DNA of 64,000 nucleotides from Rhodoluna sp. (GCF_024641065.1 NZ_JAHEDV010000004.1:46581-110580); one strand, 5' to 3'; positions 47,537-58,221 are shown, counted from the stretch's first letter. The notes: a model not told the origin generated them from the letters alone. A program made the numbers and translations.

Positions 47537-49315
47537 ATGCCTACGCGTCTATCTCAACTTTTCCTGCGCACTTTGCGTGAAGACCCATCTGAAGCCGATG
47601 TAACTGGTCACAAGCTTTTGCTTCGTGCTGGTTACATTCGTCGCGCTGGTTCTGGTCTTTACACCTGGTTGCCGCTGGGTCTTGCTGTAAAAGCCAAGAT
47701 TGAGCAGGTAGTGCGTGAAGAGATGGCTACTGCTGGTGCTCAAGAAGTATTCTTCCCAGCGCTTTTGCCACGCGAACCTTTTGAAGCCACCGGTCGCTGG
47801 ACCGAATACGGCGATAACTTATTCCGCCTTCAAGACCGTAAAAAGGCTGATTACCTGCTCGCGCCTACGCATGAAGAGATGTTCACCCTGTTGGTGAAAG
47901 ACCTTTACTCAAGCTACAAAGATTTGCCAGTTTGCCTTTACCAGGTTCAGAACAAATACCGCGACGAAGCCCGACCTCGTGCCGGCCTCCTTCGTGGGCG
48001 TGAATTTGTGATGAAAGATGCCTACAGCTTTGACATCGATGATGAGGGCTTGAAAAAGGCATATCAGGCACAACGTGATGCATACGAACGAATTTTCACT
48101 CGCCTAGGCGTTGAATACGTGATCGTAAAGGCTGATGCCGGTGCGATGGGTGGCTCAGCATCCGAGGAGTTCTTATCGCCTAGCCCGATCGGTGAAGATA
48201 CCTTTGTTCGCTCACCTGGTGGCTACGCTGCAAACGTTGAAGCTGTTGCGACTGTGGCCCCTGAGGCAATTGAAATTGCTGGCCAACCAGACTCAGTGCA
48301 GTTAGGAACCCCGGCAGCGTCGAACATCAAGCGCGTGGTTGCTTTTGCCAACGATAACGTCAAGCGTGCCGATGGCCAAGAGTGGACGGCCGCTCACACC
48401 TTGAAAAACAACGTGATGGCCTTGGTTTCACCTGAGGGCAAGCGCGAGCTTGTGATTGTTGGTTTGCCTGGCGACCGCGAGGTTGACGCCAAGCGCGCTG
48501 AAGCTGCGTTCTCACCAAACGAGGTCGAACAGGCCACGGATGAAGACTTTGCCAAACACCCAGAACTTATCAAGGGTTACATCGGCCCAGTATCTCGCAA
48601 GGCTGACGGATCATTCGAGGTTGTTCTTGGCCTTGAAGGTAAAACCAAGATTCGCTACTTGCTTGATCCTCGTGTGGTTGAAGGAAGCGCCTGGATCTCA
48701 GGTGCCAACCAGAAAGAGCAGCACCTGTTTGACCTGGTGAAAGGTCGTGACTTTAGTGCTGATGGTGTCATCGATATTGCTGAGGTGCGCGCCGGCGACC
48801 CAGCACCTGATGGCTCGGGTCCGCTCGAGCTTGCTCGTGGCATTGAAATTGGCCACGTGTTCCAACTTGGTCGCAAGTATGCCGAGGCTCTAGACCTCAA
48901 GGTTCTCGATGAGAACGGCAAGCTCGTAACCGTAACCATGGGTTCTTATGGAATCGGTATCACCCGAATGATTGCGGTTCTGGCTGAAGCCAATAATGAC
49001 GAAAAAGGCCTGATCTGGCCGGCTGCTGTTTCTCCGGCTGATATCTACGTGGTCGCTGCTGGCAAGGATGAAGCGGTTTACGAAGCCGCTGAAAAGCTAG
49101 CTGCTGAGCTTGAAGCTGCTGGCAAATCAGTGATCTTGGATGACCGTCAAAAGGTAAGCCCCGGCGTAAAGTTCGGCGACGCCGAATTGGTTGGCGTTCC
49201 TCAGATTGTGATTGTCGGCAAGGGTCTTGAAAATGGCGAGGTTGACCTATGGGATCGACGATCAGGCGAGCGTCGCCCAGTCAAGGTAGAATTGGCAGTA
49301 GCCGAACTTATCTAG
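47537..49315 (+). CDS. proS: Prolyl-tRNA synthetase, bacterial type
   Basis: This 592-residue class II synthetase charges tRNA-Pro. The N-terminal core with [13 protein letters not shown] and the GLYTWLPLG segment, the motif 2 region [21 protein letters not shown] (in part, about 137-156), an editing INS domain (about 225-410) and a C-terminal anticodon-binding domain (from about 495, [11 protein letters not shown]) are in order. The INS domain removes mischarged Ala. It precedes nusA, where many bacteria have rimP. Confidence 0.96.
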   Translation: MPTRLSQLFLRTLREDPSEADVTGHKLLLRAGYIRRAGSGLYTWLPLGLAVKAKIEQVVREEMATAGAQEVFFPALLPREPFEATGRWTEYGDNLFRLQDRKKADYLLAPTHEEMFTLLVKDLYSSYKDLPVCLYQVQNKYRDEARPRAGLLRGREFVMKDAYSFDIDDEGLKKAYQAQRDAYERIFTRLGVEYVIVKADAGAMGGSASEEFLSPSPIGEDTFVRSPGGYAANVEAVATVAPEAIEIAGQPDSVQLGTPAASNIKRVVAFANDNVKRADGQEWTAAHTLKNNVMALVSPEGKRELVIVGLPGDREVDAKRAEAAFSPNEVEQATDEDFAKHPELIKGYIGPVSRKADGSFEVVLGLEGKTKIRYLLDPRVVEGSAWISGANQKEQHLFDLVKGRDFSADGVIDIAEVRAGDPAPDGSGPLELARGIEIGHVFQLGRKYAEALDLKVLDENGKLVTVTMGSYGIGITRMIAVLAEANNDEKGLIWPAAVSPADIYVVAAGKDEAVYEAAEKLAAELEAAGKSVILDDRQKVSPGVKFGDAELVGVPQIVIVGKGLENGEVDLWDRRSGERRPVKVELAVAELI

Positions 49316-49376
49316 TCGCCTTTTTGGCGATTTAAGTTCAAGATTTAATAACTAACTAGCGGCCGGGAGGCATCTC

Positions 49377-50357
49377 ATGGACATTGATTTGAGAGTATTG
49401 AAAACCCTCGAGCGAGAAGCTGAGATTCCTTTCGCAGAGCTAGTTGCAATCATCGAAGCCGCAATTCTTGCCGCTTATCACAAGCATATTGGCAACAGCG
49501 ATAGTGCTCGTGCCGAGCTAAATCGCACCACTGGCGCTGTGCACATTTTTGCCCCAGAGCTTGACGAAGAGGGCAACTCAACCGGCGAAATTGAAGTCAC
49601 CCCTGAGAACTTTGGTCGCGTAGCGGCATATGCTGCCAAGCAGGTAATTGCCAACCGTTTGCGCGACATCAACGACGAAAACCTTCTTGGCGAATTCAAG
49701 GGCAAAGAGGGTGACATCGTTGCCGGTGTGATTCAGCAGGGTCAGAAGCCATACATGGTTTACGTCGACCTGGGTAGCATCGAAGCGATCATGCCTCCTG
49801 AAGAGCAGGTTCCAGGCGAGGACTACTCTCACGGCAAGCGCATCCGTGTTTATGTCACAGCCGTGAACAAGGGCACCCGCGGTGGGCCGATGGTTACCGT
49901 TTCGCGCACTCACCCGAGCTTGGTTCGCAAGTTGTTTGCACTCGAGGTCCCTGAAATTGCCAGCGGCGTTGTCGAAATCGTTTCGCTCGCTCGCGAAGCA
50001 GGTCACCGCACAAAGATCGCTGTTCGCGCACACGAAGCCGGCGTAAATGCCAAGGGCTCTTGCATCGGTGAGCTCGGCCAGCGTGTTCGCGCAGTTCAGG
50101 CTGAACTTAACGAAGAAAAGATCGACATCGTTGACTTCAGCGATGACTTGCCAGCTTTCGTTGCCCAAGCGTTGTCACCGGCCAAGGTAACTAGCGCATA
50201 CATGCTCGACTCCGCAACCAAATCAGTTCGCGTGCTTGTTCCTGACTTTCAGCTGTCACTGGCAATCGGCAAAGAAGGCCAGAATGCCCGACTTGCAGCC
50301 AAATTGACCGGCGCCAAGATCGATATTCAGCCAGATAGCATTCTCGACGGCGAGTAG
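49377..50357 (+). CDS. nusA: Transcription elongation/termination factor NusA
   Basis: This 326-residue RNA-polymerase-binding factor has an N-terminal domain (1-105), an S1 domain (about 110-180) and two KH domains (about 190-320). SIGKEGQ-equivalent motifs SCIGELGQRVRAV and AIGKEGQNARLAA are present. It lacks the C-terminal acidic repeats of E. coli NusA, as usual outside proteobacteria. It opens the nusA-ylxR-infB-rbfA-truB operon. The 61-base gap upstream holds no rimP. Confidence 0.96.
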   Translation: MDIDLRVLKTLEREAEIPFAELVAIIEAAILAAYHKHIGNSDSARAELNRTTGAVHIFAPELDEEGNSTGEIEVTPENFGRVAAYAAKQVIANRLRDINDENLLGEFKGKEGDIVAGVIQQGQKPYMVYVDLGSIEAIMPPEEQVPGEDYSHGKRIRVYVTAVNKGTRGGPMVTVSRTHPSLVRKLFALEVPEIASGVVEIVSLAREAGHRTKIAVRAHEAGVNAKGSCIGELGQRVRAVQAELNEEKIDIVDFSDDLPAFVAQALSPAKVTSAYMLDSATKSVRVLVPDFQLSLAIGKEGQNARLAAKLTGAKIDIQPDSILDGE

Positions 50358-50388
50358 ACCTAGCCTGATTGCCATGCCAGGGGTTAGA

Positions 50389-50652
50389 ATGGAACGAACC
50401 TGCGTTGGTTGTCGTCAACGTTCTTCGCGAGTAGAGCTCATCCGAGTTGTTCAAAAAGCTAAGTTTTTAGTTTTTGATTCAACCAAGAGTTTGCCTGGCA
50501 GAGGAGCATGGCTTCACCCGGTAACGAATTGTTTAGAGTTAGCAATTTCACGAAAAGCGTTTAACCGCGCATTGAAATTGACTGAACAGATCGATACATC
50601 AGGTCTGATTTTCACTACAGAACAGGCAGAAACGATGTTGGCAAACAAATGA
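50389..50652 (+). CDS. YlxR/RnpM family RNA-binding protein
   Basis: This 87-residue protein has the family start MERTCVGCRQR and the GRGAWLHP segment (about 38-45). The Bacillus homologue RnpM binds RNase P RNA; the role here is inferred from the family. I chose the second ATG because AGGGG lies five bases upstream; the ATG 15 bases earlier has none. It lies between nusA and infB, its standard place. Confidence 0.9.
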   Translation: MERTCVGCRQRSSRVELIRVVQKAKFLVFDSTKSLPGRGAWLHPVTNCLELAISRKAFNRALKLTEQIDTSGLIFTTEQAETMLANK

Positions 50653-50684
50653 GTAACTCGAAATGAGTACCCAACAGCTTTAAC

Positions 50685-50719
50685 GGCCTGCCCTGTCTAG
50701 GGAAGGCCCCAGACAGGAG
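50685..50719 (+). promoter_or_regulatory. Possible two-state RNA switch in the infB leader
   Basis: Two exclusive hairpins can be drawn just before infB. Hairpin A pairs GGCCT (50685-50689) with AGGCC (50704-50708), with an inner CCCT/AGGG pair. Hairpin B pairs CCTGTCT (50692-50698) with AGACAGG (50711-50717) and would hide part of the AGGAG ribosome-binding site at 50715-50719. Only one can form at a time. Confidence 0.5.
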
Positions 50720-50727
50720 AAACAAAA

Positions 50728-53460
50728 GTGGCGCTACCACGCGTGTACGACATTGCTAAAGAACTTGGAATCGATTCCAAGGTTGCTTTGGCCAAGCTCT
50801 CAGAACTCGGCGAGTTCGTAAAGAGCGGTTCATCAACCATCACCCCACCAGTTGCTAAAAAGCTTCGTGAGGCATTCCCAGACGCAAAGCCAAAGGCAGA
50901 AGAGCCTAAGGTTGCACCAAAGCAAGCTGGACCGGCGGCTCCTGCAGCACCAGTTGCACCTGCTTCGAGCAGTGCACCTTCACCTGCAGCAGTTGCTCCG
51001 GCCCCGGCTGCTCCGGTAGCTCCTGCAGCTCCAGTTGCTGAAGCCCCAGCGGCTCCGGCTCCGGCAGCTCCGTCGGCTCCCGCTCCCGCAGCTTCGGCTA
51101 GTCCAGCTGCCGCAACCCCATCAGCCGCAGGCATTCCTCGCCCAGGCAACAATCCTTTTGCTGCCAGTCAAGGCATGGGCATTCCTCGCCCAGTAGCCCG
51201 CCCAGGCAACAACCCATTCTCACCATCTCAGGGAATGGGCCGCCCTGGCGGTCCACGCCCAGCAGGTGGCGCTGGTCGCCCAGGTGGCCCAGCTGGTGCC
51301 CGCCCTGCTGGTGGAGCACCTCGTCCTGGTGGCGCAGCTGGTGGCCCTGGTCGCCCTGGTGGTTTCTCAGGCGCTCCTCGCCCTAACGGTGTTGGTTTCC
51401 AGCGTCCTGGTGGCGCAGCCGGAGGTGCTGCTCGTCCGGGTGGCGCACCTGGCGCAGCCGGTGGTTTCAGCCGTCCAGGCGGAGGCCCAGGCGCAGGTCG
51501 TGGCCGCGGTGTCGGTGGCGGTACCGCAGGTGCTTTCGGTAAGGGCGGTGCCCGTGGCCAGAGCAAGGCTCGCAAGTCAAAGCGCGCGAAACGCGAAGAG
51601 TTCGAACAGCGCAGCAATGCACCATCACTAGGTGGAGCGATAGTTCCACGCGGTGATGGCTCAACCGTTATTCGCATCCGTCGCGGTTCATCTATCCAAG
51701 ATTTCGCAGACAAGATTGAAACCACAGCGGCACAGCTGATCACCGTTTTGTTCCACCTCGGTCAAATGGCAACTGCAACCGCATCTCTAGACGAAGAGAC
51801 TTTCCAGATTCTTGGCGAGGAGCTTGGCTACAAGATTGAAGTTGTTTCTCCAGAAGACGAAGAGCGCGAGCTATTCGAAGGCTTCGGTCTCGATGTATCA
51901 ACCGATTACGACGACGAAGAAGAAGATCTAGTTGCTCGTCCGCCAGTAGTAACCGTTATGGGTCACGTTGACCACGGTAAGACTCGCTTGCTTGACAGCA
52001 TTAGAAACTCGAACGTCATCGCTGGCGAAGCCGGTGGAATCACCCAGCACATTGGTGCCTACCAGGTTCACGTTGAGCACGAGGGTATCGACCGCGCAAT
52101 CACCTTTATCGACACCCCGGGTCACGAGGCGTTTACCGCTATGCGTGCACGTGGTGCTCAGGTGACCGACCTTGCAATCCTTGTGGTTGCAGCTGACGAC
52201 GGCGTAATGCCTCAGACCATTGAAGCGTTGAACCACGCGCAGTCTGCTGGTGTTCCTATCGTTGTCGCGGTAAACAAGACCGATAAAGAATCTGCCAACC
52301 CTGCCAAGATTCGTCAGCAGCTTACTGAGTTCAACTTGGTTGCCGAAGAATACGGCGGCGACGTAATGTTCGTTGACGTCTCAGCATTGACCGGTAAGGG
52401 CATTCCTGACCTTCTAGATGCAGTGCTTCTTACTGCAGACGCTGCGCTAGATATGCGAGCAAACCCGAACAAGGATGCCCGCGGTGTTGCCATCGAAGCC
52501 AACCTTGACAAGGGTCGCGGTTCAGTTGCTACCGTTCTGATTCAGTCGGGTACCTTGCGTGTTGGTGACTCAATCGTTGCCGGTGCCGCTCACGGTCGTG
52601 TTCGTGCCATGTTCGACGAGAACGGCACCGCGGTTGAGGCTGCTGAGCCGAGCCGTCCGGTTCAGGTACTTGGTCTTCAGTCTGTTCCTCGCGCAGGTGA
52701 CACATTTGTTGTTACAGACGACGAGCGTCAGGCCCGCCAAATCGCTGAAAAGCGTGAGGCTGCTGACCGCAACGCTCTATTGGCCAAGACTCGCAAGCGC
52801 ATAAGCCTTGAAGACTTCACCAAGGCACTCGAAGATGGCAAGGTTGAGTCACTCAACTTGGTCATCAAGGGTGACGTATCTGGTGCCGTTGAAGCGCTTG
52901 AAGACTCGCTTCTCAAAATTGAAGTTGACGACTCAGTTCAGTTGCGCATCATCCACCGTGGTGTTGGTGCAATTACCGAGTCTGACGTCAACCTTGCAAC
53001 TGTTGACAACGCAATCATCATTGGTTTCAACGTCAAGCCAGACAACAAGGCAAAAGACCGCGCAGACCGCGAGGGCGTCGACATTCGTCAGTACTCAGTT
53101 ATCTATGCTGTGCTTGACGACATCGAGAAGGCTCTCAAGGGCATGCTCAAGCCAGAGTACGAAGAAGCTCAGCTTGGTACCGCAGAGGTTCGCGAATTGT
53201 TCAAGTCATCGAAGGTTGGAACCATTGCTGGTTCGATCGTTCGCTCAGGCTCGATCAAGCGCAACTCTTCGGCCCGTGTTCTTCGCGACGGCAAGGTTAT
53301 CGCTGACAACCTAAAGATCGAATCGCTAAAGCGCTTCAAGGATGACGCCACCGAAGTCAAGACTGACTTTGAATGTGGTATCGGCCTTCAGGGCTTCAAT
53401 GACCTCGAGCTTGAAGACATCATCGAGACCTTCGAAATGCGCGAAAAGCCACGAGTTTAG
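50728..53460 (+). CDS. infB: Translation initiation factor IF-2
   Basis: This 910-residue GTPase delivers fMet-tRNA to the ribosome. After an N-terminal helix-bearing domain (1-55) comes a long disordered Pro/Ala-rich part (about 70-140), then a Gly/Arg/Pro-rich part (about 145-280). The G domain has G1 GHVDHGKT (about 411-418), DTPGHEAF and NKTDKE, followed by domains II-IV ending with the fMet-binding C2 domain. The Gly-rich region is much more GC-rich than its surroundings. The start is GTG with AGGAG nine bases before it, in a region able to form two alternative hairpins. Confidence 0.97.
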   Translation: MALPRVYDIAKELGIDSKVALAKLSELGEFVKSGSSTITPPVAKKLREAFPDAKPKAEEPKVAPKQAGPAAPAAPVAPASSSAPSPAAVAPAPAAPVAPAAPVAEAPAAPAPAAPSAPAPAASASPAAATPSAAGIPRPGNNPFAASQGMGIPRPVARPGNNPFSPSQGMGRPGGPRPAGGAGRPGGPAGARPAGGAPRPGGAAGGPGRPGGFSGAPRPNGVGFQRPGGAAGGAARPGGAPGAAGGFSRPGGGPGAGRGRGVGGGTAGAFGKGGARGQSKARKSKRAKREEFEQRSNAPSLGGAIVPRGDGSTVIRIRRGSSIQDFADKIETTAAQLITVLFHLGQMATATASLDEETFQILGEELGYKIEVVSPEDEERELFEGFGLDVSTDYDDEEEDLVARPPVVTVMGHVDHGKTRLLDSIRNSNVIAGEAGGITQHIGAYQVHVEHEGIDRAITFIDTPGHEAFTAMRARGAQVTDLAILVVAADDGVMPQTIEALNHAQSAGVPIVVAVNKTDKESANPAKIRQQLTEFNLVAEEYGGDVMFVDVSALTGKGIPDLLDAVLLTADAALDMRANPNKDARGVAIEANLDKGRGSVATVLIQSGTLRVGDSIVAGAAHGRVRAMFDENGTAVEAAEPSRPVQVLGLQSVPRAGDTFVVTDDERQARQIAEKREAADRNALLAKTRKRISLEDFTKALEDGKVESLNLVIKGDVSGAVEALEDSLLKIEVDDSVQLRIIHRGVGAITESDVNLATVDNAIIIGFNVKPDNKAKDRADREGVDIRQYSVIYAVLDDIEKALKGMLKPEYEEAQLGTAEVRELFKSSKVGTIAGSIVRSGSIKRNSSARVLRDGKVIADNLKIESLKRFKDDATEVKTDFECGIGLQGFNDLELEDIIETFEMREKPRV

Positions 53461-53476
53461 GTTCAGGTAATAGCAA

Positions 53477-53920
53477 ATGGCAGACGCCGGACGCGCTAGA
53501 AAACTAGCCGAACGAATTAAGGTATTGGTGGCCGAAGCTCTTGAGCGCGCGGTTAAAGACCCCGATTTGGGCTTCGTCACCATCACCGATGTCAAGGTAA
53601 CTCCAGACCTCCAGCACTCGACCATTTTCTTCACGGTTTATGGTTCAGCTGCTGAAAAGGCCAAGAGTGCCGAAATCATTGAGAAGAACCGCGGATTGAT
53701 TCGACGCGAAGTTGGTCGAAACCTATCAATTCGCCTGGTTCCTACCATCGAGTTTGTTGCTGACGAGATTCCTGAAACAGCAGCTCACATGAATGACTTG
53801 CTAGCCGAAGCTAAAGCTCGCGACGCCCAGGTGAATGCCTTGGCAGCCGATGCTAAATGGGCCGGCGAAGCAAACCCATATAAAGAACCTCGACAGATCG
53901 AAGAAGAGGACGAAGACTAA
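53477..53920 (+). CDS. rbfA: Ribosome-binding factor A
   Basis: This 147-residue KH-type factor helps mature the 30S subunit. The core (about 4-115) includes ARKLAERIKVLVAEALE and LGFVTITDVKVTPDLQHS (about 35-52), with a charged C-terminal tail ending in an acidic EEEDED. It lies 16 bases after infB and directly abuts truB with no gap. Confidence 0.95.
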   Translation: MADAGRARKLAERIKVLVAEALERAVKDPDLGFVTITDVKVTPDLQHSTIFFTVYGSAAEKAKSAEIIEKNRGLIRREVGRNLSIRLVPTIEFVADEIPETAAHMNDLLAEAKARDAQVNALAADAKWAGEANPYKEPRQIEEEDED

Positions 53921-54829
53921 ATGTCTTCGGGCCTAATCCTGATCGACAAGCCTTCGGGCTGGACCAGTCACGATGTGGTTGCTCGCTTGCGAAAGTTAGC
54001 GGGCACCCGTCGGGTTGGTCACGCAGGAACCCTGGACCCAATGGCTACCGGCCTACTGGTGATCGGCATCAACTCTGCAACCAAACTCCTCACATTCTTA
54101 GTCGGGGAGAACAAAACCTACTTCGCCACGATTCGGCTTGGTGCAACCACAATCACCGATGACAAAGAATCTGAATTTCTTGAAATCGCCAACCCCATCA
54201 GCATTGGTAATGTTACTGACGCTGAAATCGAGCAGCAATTGGTTTCTCTCCGCGGAAGAATCAGCCAGGTACCGAGTTCGGTTAGCGCAATAAAGGTTGA
54301 TGGTCAGCGCGCTTATGCCAAAGTTCGTTCCGGCGATGAAGTTAAATTGGCCGCTCGTGACATTGATATTCACAAATTTGAAATTCTCGGTGCAGTCCGA
54401 CGCGTGGTCGAAGCGGGGCACAGTTTCATTGACTTTGACGCCGTAATTGACTGTTCATCAGGAACCTACATCCGTGCACTAGCCCGCGATTTAGGTGTTG
54501 CTCTCGATGTTGGTGGTCACCTAACTGCACTTCGCAGAACAAAAGTTGGCTCTTACACAATTGACCAGGCGCAAGTACTTGATGGTCTTGATTCTGAGAG
54601 CCTGAAGGTGCTCGATATCAATGCCGCTGCTGCGCAGCAGTTTGAGGTTCGCGAACTTTCAGCCCAAGACGTTGCCGATCTGAGGCACGGTAAGCGACTT
54701 CCAGCAAATGGTGAAGGAGCAAGCCCTTTTGGTGGGTTTGATGCCGATGGCAAATTGATTGCCGTGCTTACCCGGTCGGGCAAAGAAATTAAGTCTCTAG
54801 TGGTTTTTCCGGAGGGTGCAAATGGCTGA
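53921..54829 (+). CDS. truB: tRNA pseudouridine(55) synthase
   Basis: This 302-residue enzyme makes pseudouridine at position 55 in the T loop of tRNAs. The catalytic aspartate is in HAGTLDPMATGLL (about 34-46), with DKPSGWTSHD near the start and CSSGTYIRALARDLG (about 184-198). A C-terminal PUA-like region is present. Its 3' end overlaps the next gene by eight bases, which is where ribF would usually follow closely. Confidence 0.95.
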   Translation: MSSGLILIDKPSGWTSHDVVARLRKLAGTRRVGHAGTLDPMATGLLVIGINSATKLLTFLVGENKTYFATIRLGATTITDDKESEFLEIANPISIGNVTDAEIEQQLVSLRGRISQVPSSVSAIKVDGQRAYAKVRSGDEVKLAARDIDIHKFEILGAVRRVVEAGHSFIDFDAVIDCSSGTYIRALARDLGVALDVGGHLTALRRTKVGSYTIDQAQVLDGLDSESLKVLDINAAAAQQFEVRELSAQDVADLRHGKRLPANGEGASPFGGFDADGKLIAVLTRSGKEIKSLVVFPEGANG

Positions 54830-55187
54830 GTGGCTTTATCTGGCCCAACTTTGGGTGGCTAGCGGCGTCGGGGCCGTTTCACTGATTCTTGGCTTCGCTA
54901 AGAGAAAACCCTCAGTACTCACCATTGGCGCGATTGCGTTGGTCGAGCTGGGGCTGCTCATTCAATTGGCTTATTCAATCAGCGTGGTTTTTCTGGGGGA
55001 GAGAGCCAAAAGCGACACCGTCGAGTATTTTGCCTACCTAATCGTTGCCATGATTGTGCCGGTTGCGGCTGCACTCTGGGCTTTGGTCGAGCGTACACGT
55101 TTCTCGACAATTATTTTGGCGATCGGTGCATTCACGGTAGCTGTGATGTTGGTGCGCATGTACCAACTTTGGTTCGGCTTGAACTAG
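54822..55187 (+). CDS. Small four-helix membrane protein, unknown (truB-linked)
   Basis: This 121-residue protein has four hydrophobic helices (about 5-24, 34-55, 69-90 and 94-114) and no recognised motif. The start is placed at the ATG because GGAGG lies six bases upstream, inside truB; a GTG two codons earlier is possible. It overlaps truB and is likely translated with it. A similar small membrane gene sits before ribF 5.3 kb further on, and I suspect the two were once adjacent. Confidence 0.75.
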   Translation: MAEWLYLAQLWVASGVGAVSLILGFAKRKPSVLTIGAIALVELGLLIQLAYSISVVFLGERAKSDTVEYFAYLIVAMIVPVAAALWALVERTRFSTIILAIGAFTVAVMLVRMYQLWFGLN

Positions 55188-55190
55188 CAA

Positions 55191-55212
55191 ATTCACTCTC
55201 CGTTTACCTAAA
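55191..55212. promoter_or_regulatory. Candidate PHO box upstream of pstC
   Basis: Two 11-base direct units, ATTCACTCTCC and GTTTACCTAAA, lie in exact register 40 bases before the pstC start. They resemble the Streptomyces PhoP box unit (GTTCACC-type heads every 11 bases). The first unit begins within four bases after the stop of the previous gene. Confidence 0.5.
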
Positions 55213-55251
55213 AAACAGGTGGCGGATACTTGCCATAGAAACAATGTCTCT

Positions 55252-56241
55252 ATGGAATCAGAATTGGCCAATCCGAAGGCGAATCAAGCCCGTCGAAAGC
55301 TGAACGTAGGCCCTCGTTCTCGTGGTGATCGAGTTTTCTTCGGCATCACCAGCTTGGCCGCTAACTTTGCCTTCGTCCTTGTGGCGCTCATCCTTGTATT
55401 TTTGATGGTTTCTGCCTGGCCGGCGCTTCAGTCGCAGGGGCTTGCATTTATCTATGGCAGCACCTGGGTCGCCGATGAAGGCGCCGAACCGATAATGCAG
55501 CTTGGTCCGATGATCTGGGGTTCGATTCAGATTGCATTTATCGGAATCCTTTTGGGCACTCCGATGGCAGTCGCTACCGCCTACTTGATTGTTTTCATGC
55601 TTCCGAGCCGCGCGGCTAAAGTTGCGACCACCGTGGTTGACCTAATGGCTGCGTTGCCATCGGTAGTAATTGGACTATGGGGCCTGATTGTTTTCACTCC
55701 GGTTGCTGCACACTGGGCACAAATTTTGAACCAAACCCTCGGATGGTTCCCAGTATTTGCCATCGAGGGTGAGCAGCCAACCTACGTTGATTCACCTTTC
55801 ATTGCCGGTTGGATCGTGGCCGTCATGATCGTGCCAATCATCACTTCGGTGACTCGAGAAATTTTCAGCCAGATGGATTCAGGTCTAATCAACGGTGCGC
55901 TGGCACTTGGTGCCGGCCGCTGGGCAGTGCTGAGTCGCGTAATTCTGCCTACATCACGCGGAGGAATCCTGGGTGGAGTTCTTCTTGGGCTGGGTCGCGC
56001 TATCGGTGAAACCGTTGCGATTCTCTATGTTTTGCAGCTTTCATTCGACATCAACTGGTACCAAATTCTTGAACCTCGCGGTGGCGCAGTAGCTTCGTTC
56101 ATCCTTGCTCGCTTTGGTGAGGCCACGCCTCTTGAGTTCCAAGGTTTGATGGCTGCAGGTCTAGTCATCTTCGTTGTGACACTGATCGTCAATACCATCG
56201 CCAGCCTGATTGTTAACCGTTCAACTAGGAGAGTTAAGTGA
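55252..56241 (+). CDS. pstC: Phosphate ABC transporter permease PstC
   Basis: This 329-residue membrane protein is one half of the phosphate channel. Six or so membrane segments include a helix at about 28-52 and the EAA-like loop INGALALGAGRWAVLSRVILP (in part, about 216-234). GIGE-like motif RAIGETVAIL follows. The start is uncertain: I chose the ATG at 55252, but a GTG 33 bases earlier is in frame and neither has a clear ribosome-binding site. Its stop overlaps the pstA start (GTGA). Confidence 0.93.
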   Translation: MESELANPKANQARRKLNVGPRSRGDRVFFGITSLAANFAFVLVALILVFLMVSAWPALQSQGLAFIYGSTWVADEGAEPIMQLGPMIWGSIQIAFIGILLGTPMAVATAYLIVFMLPSRAAKVATTVVDLMAALPSVVIGLWGLIVFTPVAAHWAQILNQTLGWFPVFAIEGEQPTYVDSPFIAGWIVAVMIVPIITSVTREIFSQMDSGLINGALALGAGRWAVLSRVILPTSRGGILGGVLLGLGRAIGETVAILYVLQLSFDINWYQILEPRGGAVASFILARFGEATPLEFQGLMAAGLVIFVVTLIVNTIASLIVNRSTRRVK

Positions 56242-57311
56242 GTCAAACCCTGTCTCGTCCTAAGGTTCAGCCTTGGTCTCAGAGTTCGGTGGCGAGTGTG
56301 CGACCGCTAATTCTTGCTTCGGTCTTGCCCGCTGTGTTCGCAGCTTTGGTAGGTCTGCTAGCCAACCTTGATTTCTCGGTGGCACTGCTAGTCATCTTTG
56401 TTCCGTTGCAGGCACTGGCTGCCGGTTTCGTCGGATTCAAAACCTATGGCAAGCGCGGCCTCAAAGACGCCGTGCTAATTTTTGTGACCATCTTCTTTTC
56501 AATGATGGTGATGGTCTTGCTCACCTCGGTTTTGGTTTCAGTGGCGGTTGCCGGCTTCAGTGCAATGAGTCCTCAGTTCTTGAGTCAGAACAACGTGTAT
56601 GTTTCGCCAACCACTTCGCTGGAATATGGTGGCGTTGGTCACGCGATTCTTGGAACCTTGCTGATTGTTATTTTGACCACGATTGCCGCGGTGCCTCTAG
56701 GTATTGCAATGGCAGTGTTCTTGACTCAGTCGAATGCCAAGCACAAGGGAATTGTTCGAACTGTCACCCAGGCGCTTAGTGGATTGCCATCTGTGGTTTC
56801 TGGTTTGTTCATCCTTGCGATCATGGGTTTTGTCGGTATCGAGCGCTCGGGTCTTACCGGTGCGCTGGCCCTGTTCCCTCTGATGTTGCCGACGGTTGCC
56901 CGTGTAGCTGAAGAATCTCTACGCCTTGTTCCCTCAGACTTGCGCCTTGCAGCGCTGGCGTTGGGTGCACCAAACTACAAGGCTTTCTTCCAGGTGATTT
57001 TGCCTGCTGCCAAGAGCGGAATCATCACTGCGCTTTTGCTAGGCCTTGCTCGAATCATCGGTGAAACAGCGCCACTGATTCTGACCATCAATGCGAACAA
57101 CAGCACCAACCTGAACCCATTCGCCGAGGGAATTGCAACCCTTCCGACTTACATCTATGGCTTCTTGAGCTCAGGCTACTCAACCTCTCAGGCACGAGCC
57201 TGGGGTGCGGCGCTTGTGTTGCTGCTATTGGTTGCACTACTTTTCGGTGCTGCCCGAATTATGACCCGTCAGAAGTCACTAAAGACCAAATCAACAAAGA
57301 AGGCTAAATAA
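56238..57311 (+). CDS. pstA: Phosphate ABC transporter permease PstA
   Basis: This 357-residue partner permease has an extra N-terminal pair of membrane helices (about 30-75) before the usual six-helix core. The cytoplasmic loop with [22 protein letters not shown] (in part, about 236-255) and [11 protein letters not shown] are typical of PstA. The start is GTG, overlapping pstC; its stop overlaps the pstB start (TAATG), so C, A and B are tightly coupled. Confidence 0.94.
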   Translation: MSQTLSRPKVQPWSQSSVASVRPLILASVLPAVFAALVGLLANLDFSVALLVIFVPLQALAAGFVGFKTYGKRGLKDAVLIFVTIFFSMMVMVLLTSVLVSVAVAGFSAMSPQFLSQNNVYVSPTTSLEYGGVGHAILGTLLIVILTTIAAVPLGIAMAVFLTQSNAKHKGIVRTVTQALSGLPSVVSGLFILAIMGFVGIERSGLTGALALFPLMLPTVARVAEESLRLVPSDLRLAALALGAPNYKAFFQVILPAAKSGIITALLLGLARIIGETAPLILTINANNSTNLNPFAEGIATLPTYIYGFLSSGYSTSQARAWGAALVLLLLVALLFGAARIMTRQKSLKTKSTKKAK

Positions 57312-58099
57312 TGACTAATTCAACTCCTTCAGCCTCAACTCTTAGCGCCGAAGACATCAGTGTTTGGTTTGGCGAACGTCAAGTTCTAAGCAATGTGAAC
57401 TTAGTCTTTCCGGCTAACCAGGTGACAGCACTGATCGGCCCTTCTGGTTGCGGAAAGTCAACCTTCTTGCGCACGTTGAACCGCATGCACGAGCTAATTC
57501 CAGGTGCTGGTCTTGCCGGCTCAGTTCTTCTAGATGGCGTAGATATTTATGCACCCGAGGTAAGCCCGGTTGATGTGCGAATCAACATCGGAATGGTTTT
57601 TCAGAAGCCAAACCCGTTCCCGACCATGTCGATTCGCGAGAACATTTTGAGTGGTCTGAAGCTAAGTGGCCGCAAAACCGCAAATGCTGATGAACTGGTT
57701 GAAACCTCACTCCGCCGTGCCTCAATCTGGAACGAAGTTAAAGATCGACTAAACGACCAGGCGCTTTCGCTATCTGGTGGGCAGCAACAGCGTCTGTGTA
57801 TCGCACGCTCTCTGGCGATGGATCCAAAAGTTCTACTCATGGATGAGCCTTGTTCAGCGCTTGACCCAGGCTCAACCCGTCGAATTGAAGAGACCATCGA
57901 AGAGCTTTCAGAGTCGATGACCGTGGTCATCGTGACTCACAACATGCAGCAGGCTCAGCGAGTTTCGCACCAAACCGCTTTCTTCCTGGCAGACGAAAAC
58001 ACTCCGGGTGGAGTTGTTGAATTTGGATCAACCGAGCAGGTTTTCAACACCCCGGTTGACCCACGTACCAACGACTATGTGAATGGTCACTTCGGCTAA
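57311..58099 (+). CDS. pstB: Phosphate ABC transporter ATP-binding protein PstB
   Basis: This 262-residue ATPase powers phosphate import. Walker A GPSGCGKS (43-50), the Q loop [10 protein letters not shown] (about 97-106), the signature [16 protein letters not shown] (about 154-169) and Walker [13 protein letters not shown] (about 176-187) are intact, with the H loop [20 protein letters not shown] after Walker A is diagnostic of PstB. It is followed by pstS across a 122-base gap with PHO-box-like repeats. Confidence 0.96.
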   Translation: MTNSTPSASTLSAEDISVWFGERQVLSNVNLVFPANQVTALIGPSGCGKSTFLRTLNRMHELIPGAGLAGSVLLDGVDIYAPEVSPVDVRINIGMVFQKPNPFPTMSIRENILSGLKLSGRKTANADELVETSLRRASIWNEVKDRLNDQALSLSGGQQQRLCIARSLAMDPKVLLMDEPCSALDPGSTRRIEETIEELSESMTVVIVTHNMQQAQRVSHQTAFFLADENTPGGVVEFGSTEQVFNTPVDPRTNDYVNGHFG

Positions 58100-58104
58100 A
58101 GCTC

Positions 58105-58126
58105 GGTAACCAAACGTTCACTTTAA
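58105..58126. promoter_or_regulatory. Candidate PHO box upstream of pstS
   Basis: GGTAACCAAAC and GTTCACTTTAA are adjacent 11-base units of the PHO-box type, the second matching GTTCAC exactly. They lie six bases after the pstB stop and 95 bases before pstS. They suggest that pstS has its own phosphate-responsive promoter. Confidence 0.55.
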
Positions 58127-58221
58127 CTTCGGTTGGATGCCATGAAAACACCACCTCGAGTTCTTTGAGTGAAGTTTTACTGAAACTGTCGAACACGACC
58201 AAACACTAAAGAAAGATAAAA

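Noticed and set aside
51228..51743. A 171-residue minus-strand open frame rich in Pro/Gly/Ala within infB
   Set aside because: It mirrors the Gly/Pro/Arg-rich, GC-rich part of IF-2 read backwards and has no ribosome-binding site or family similarity.
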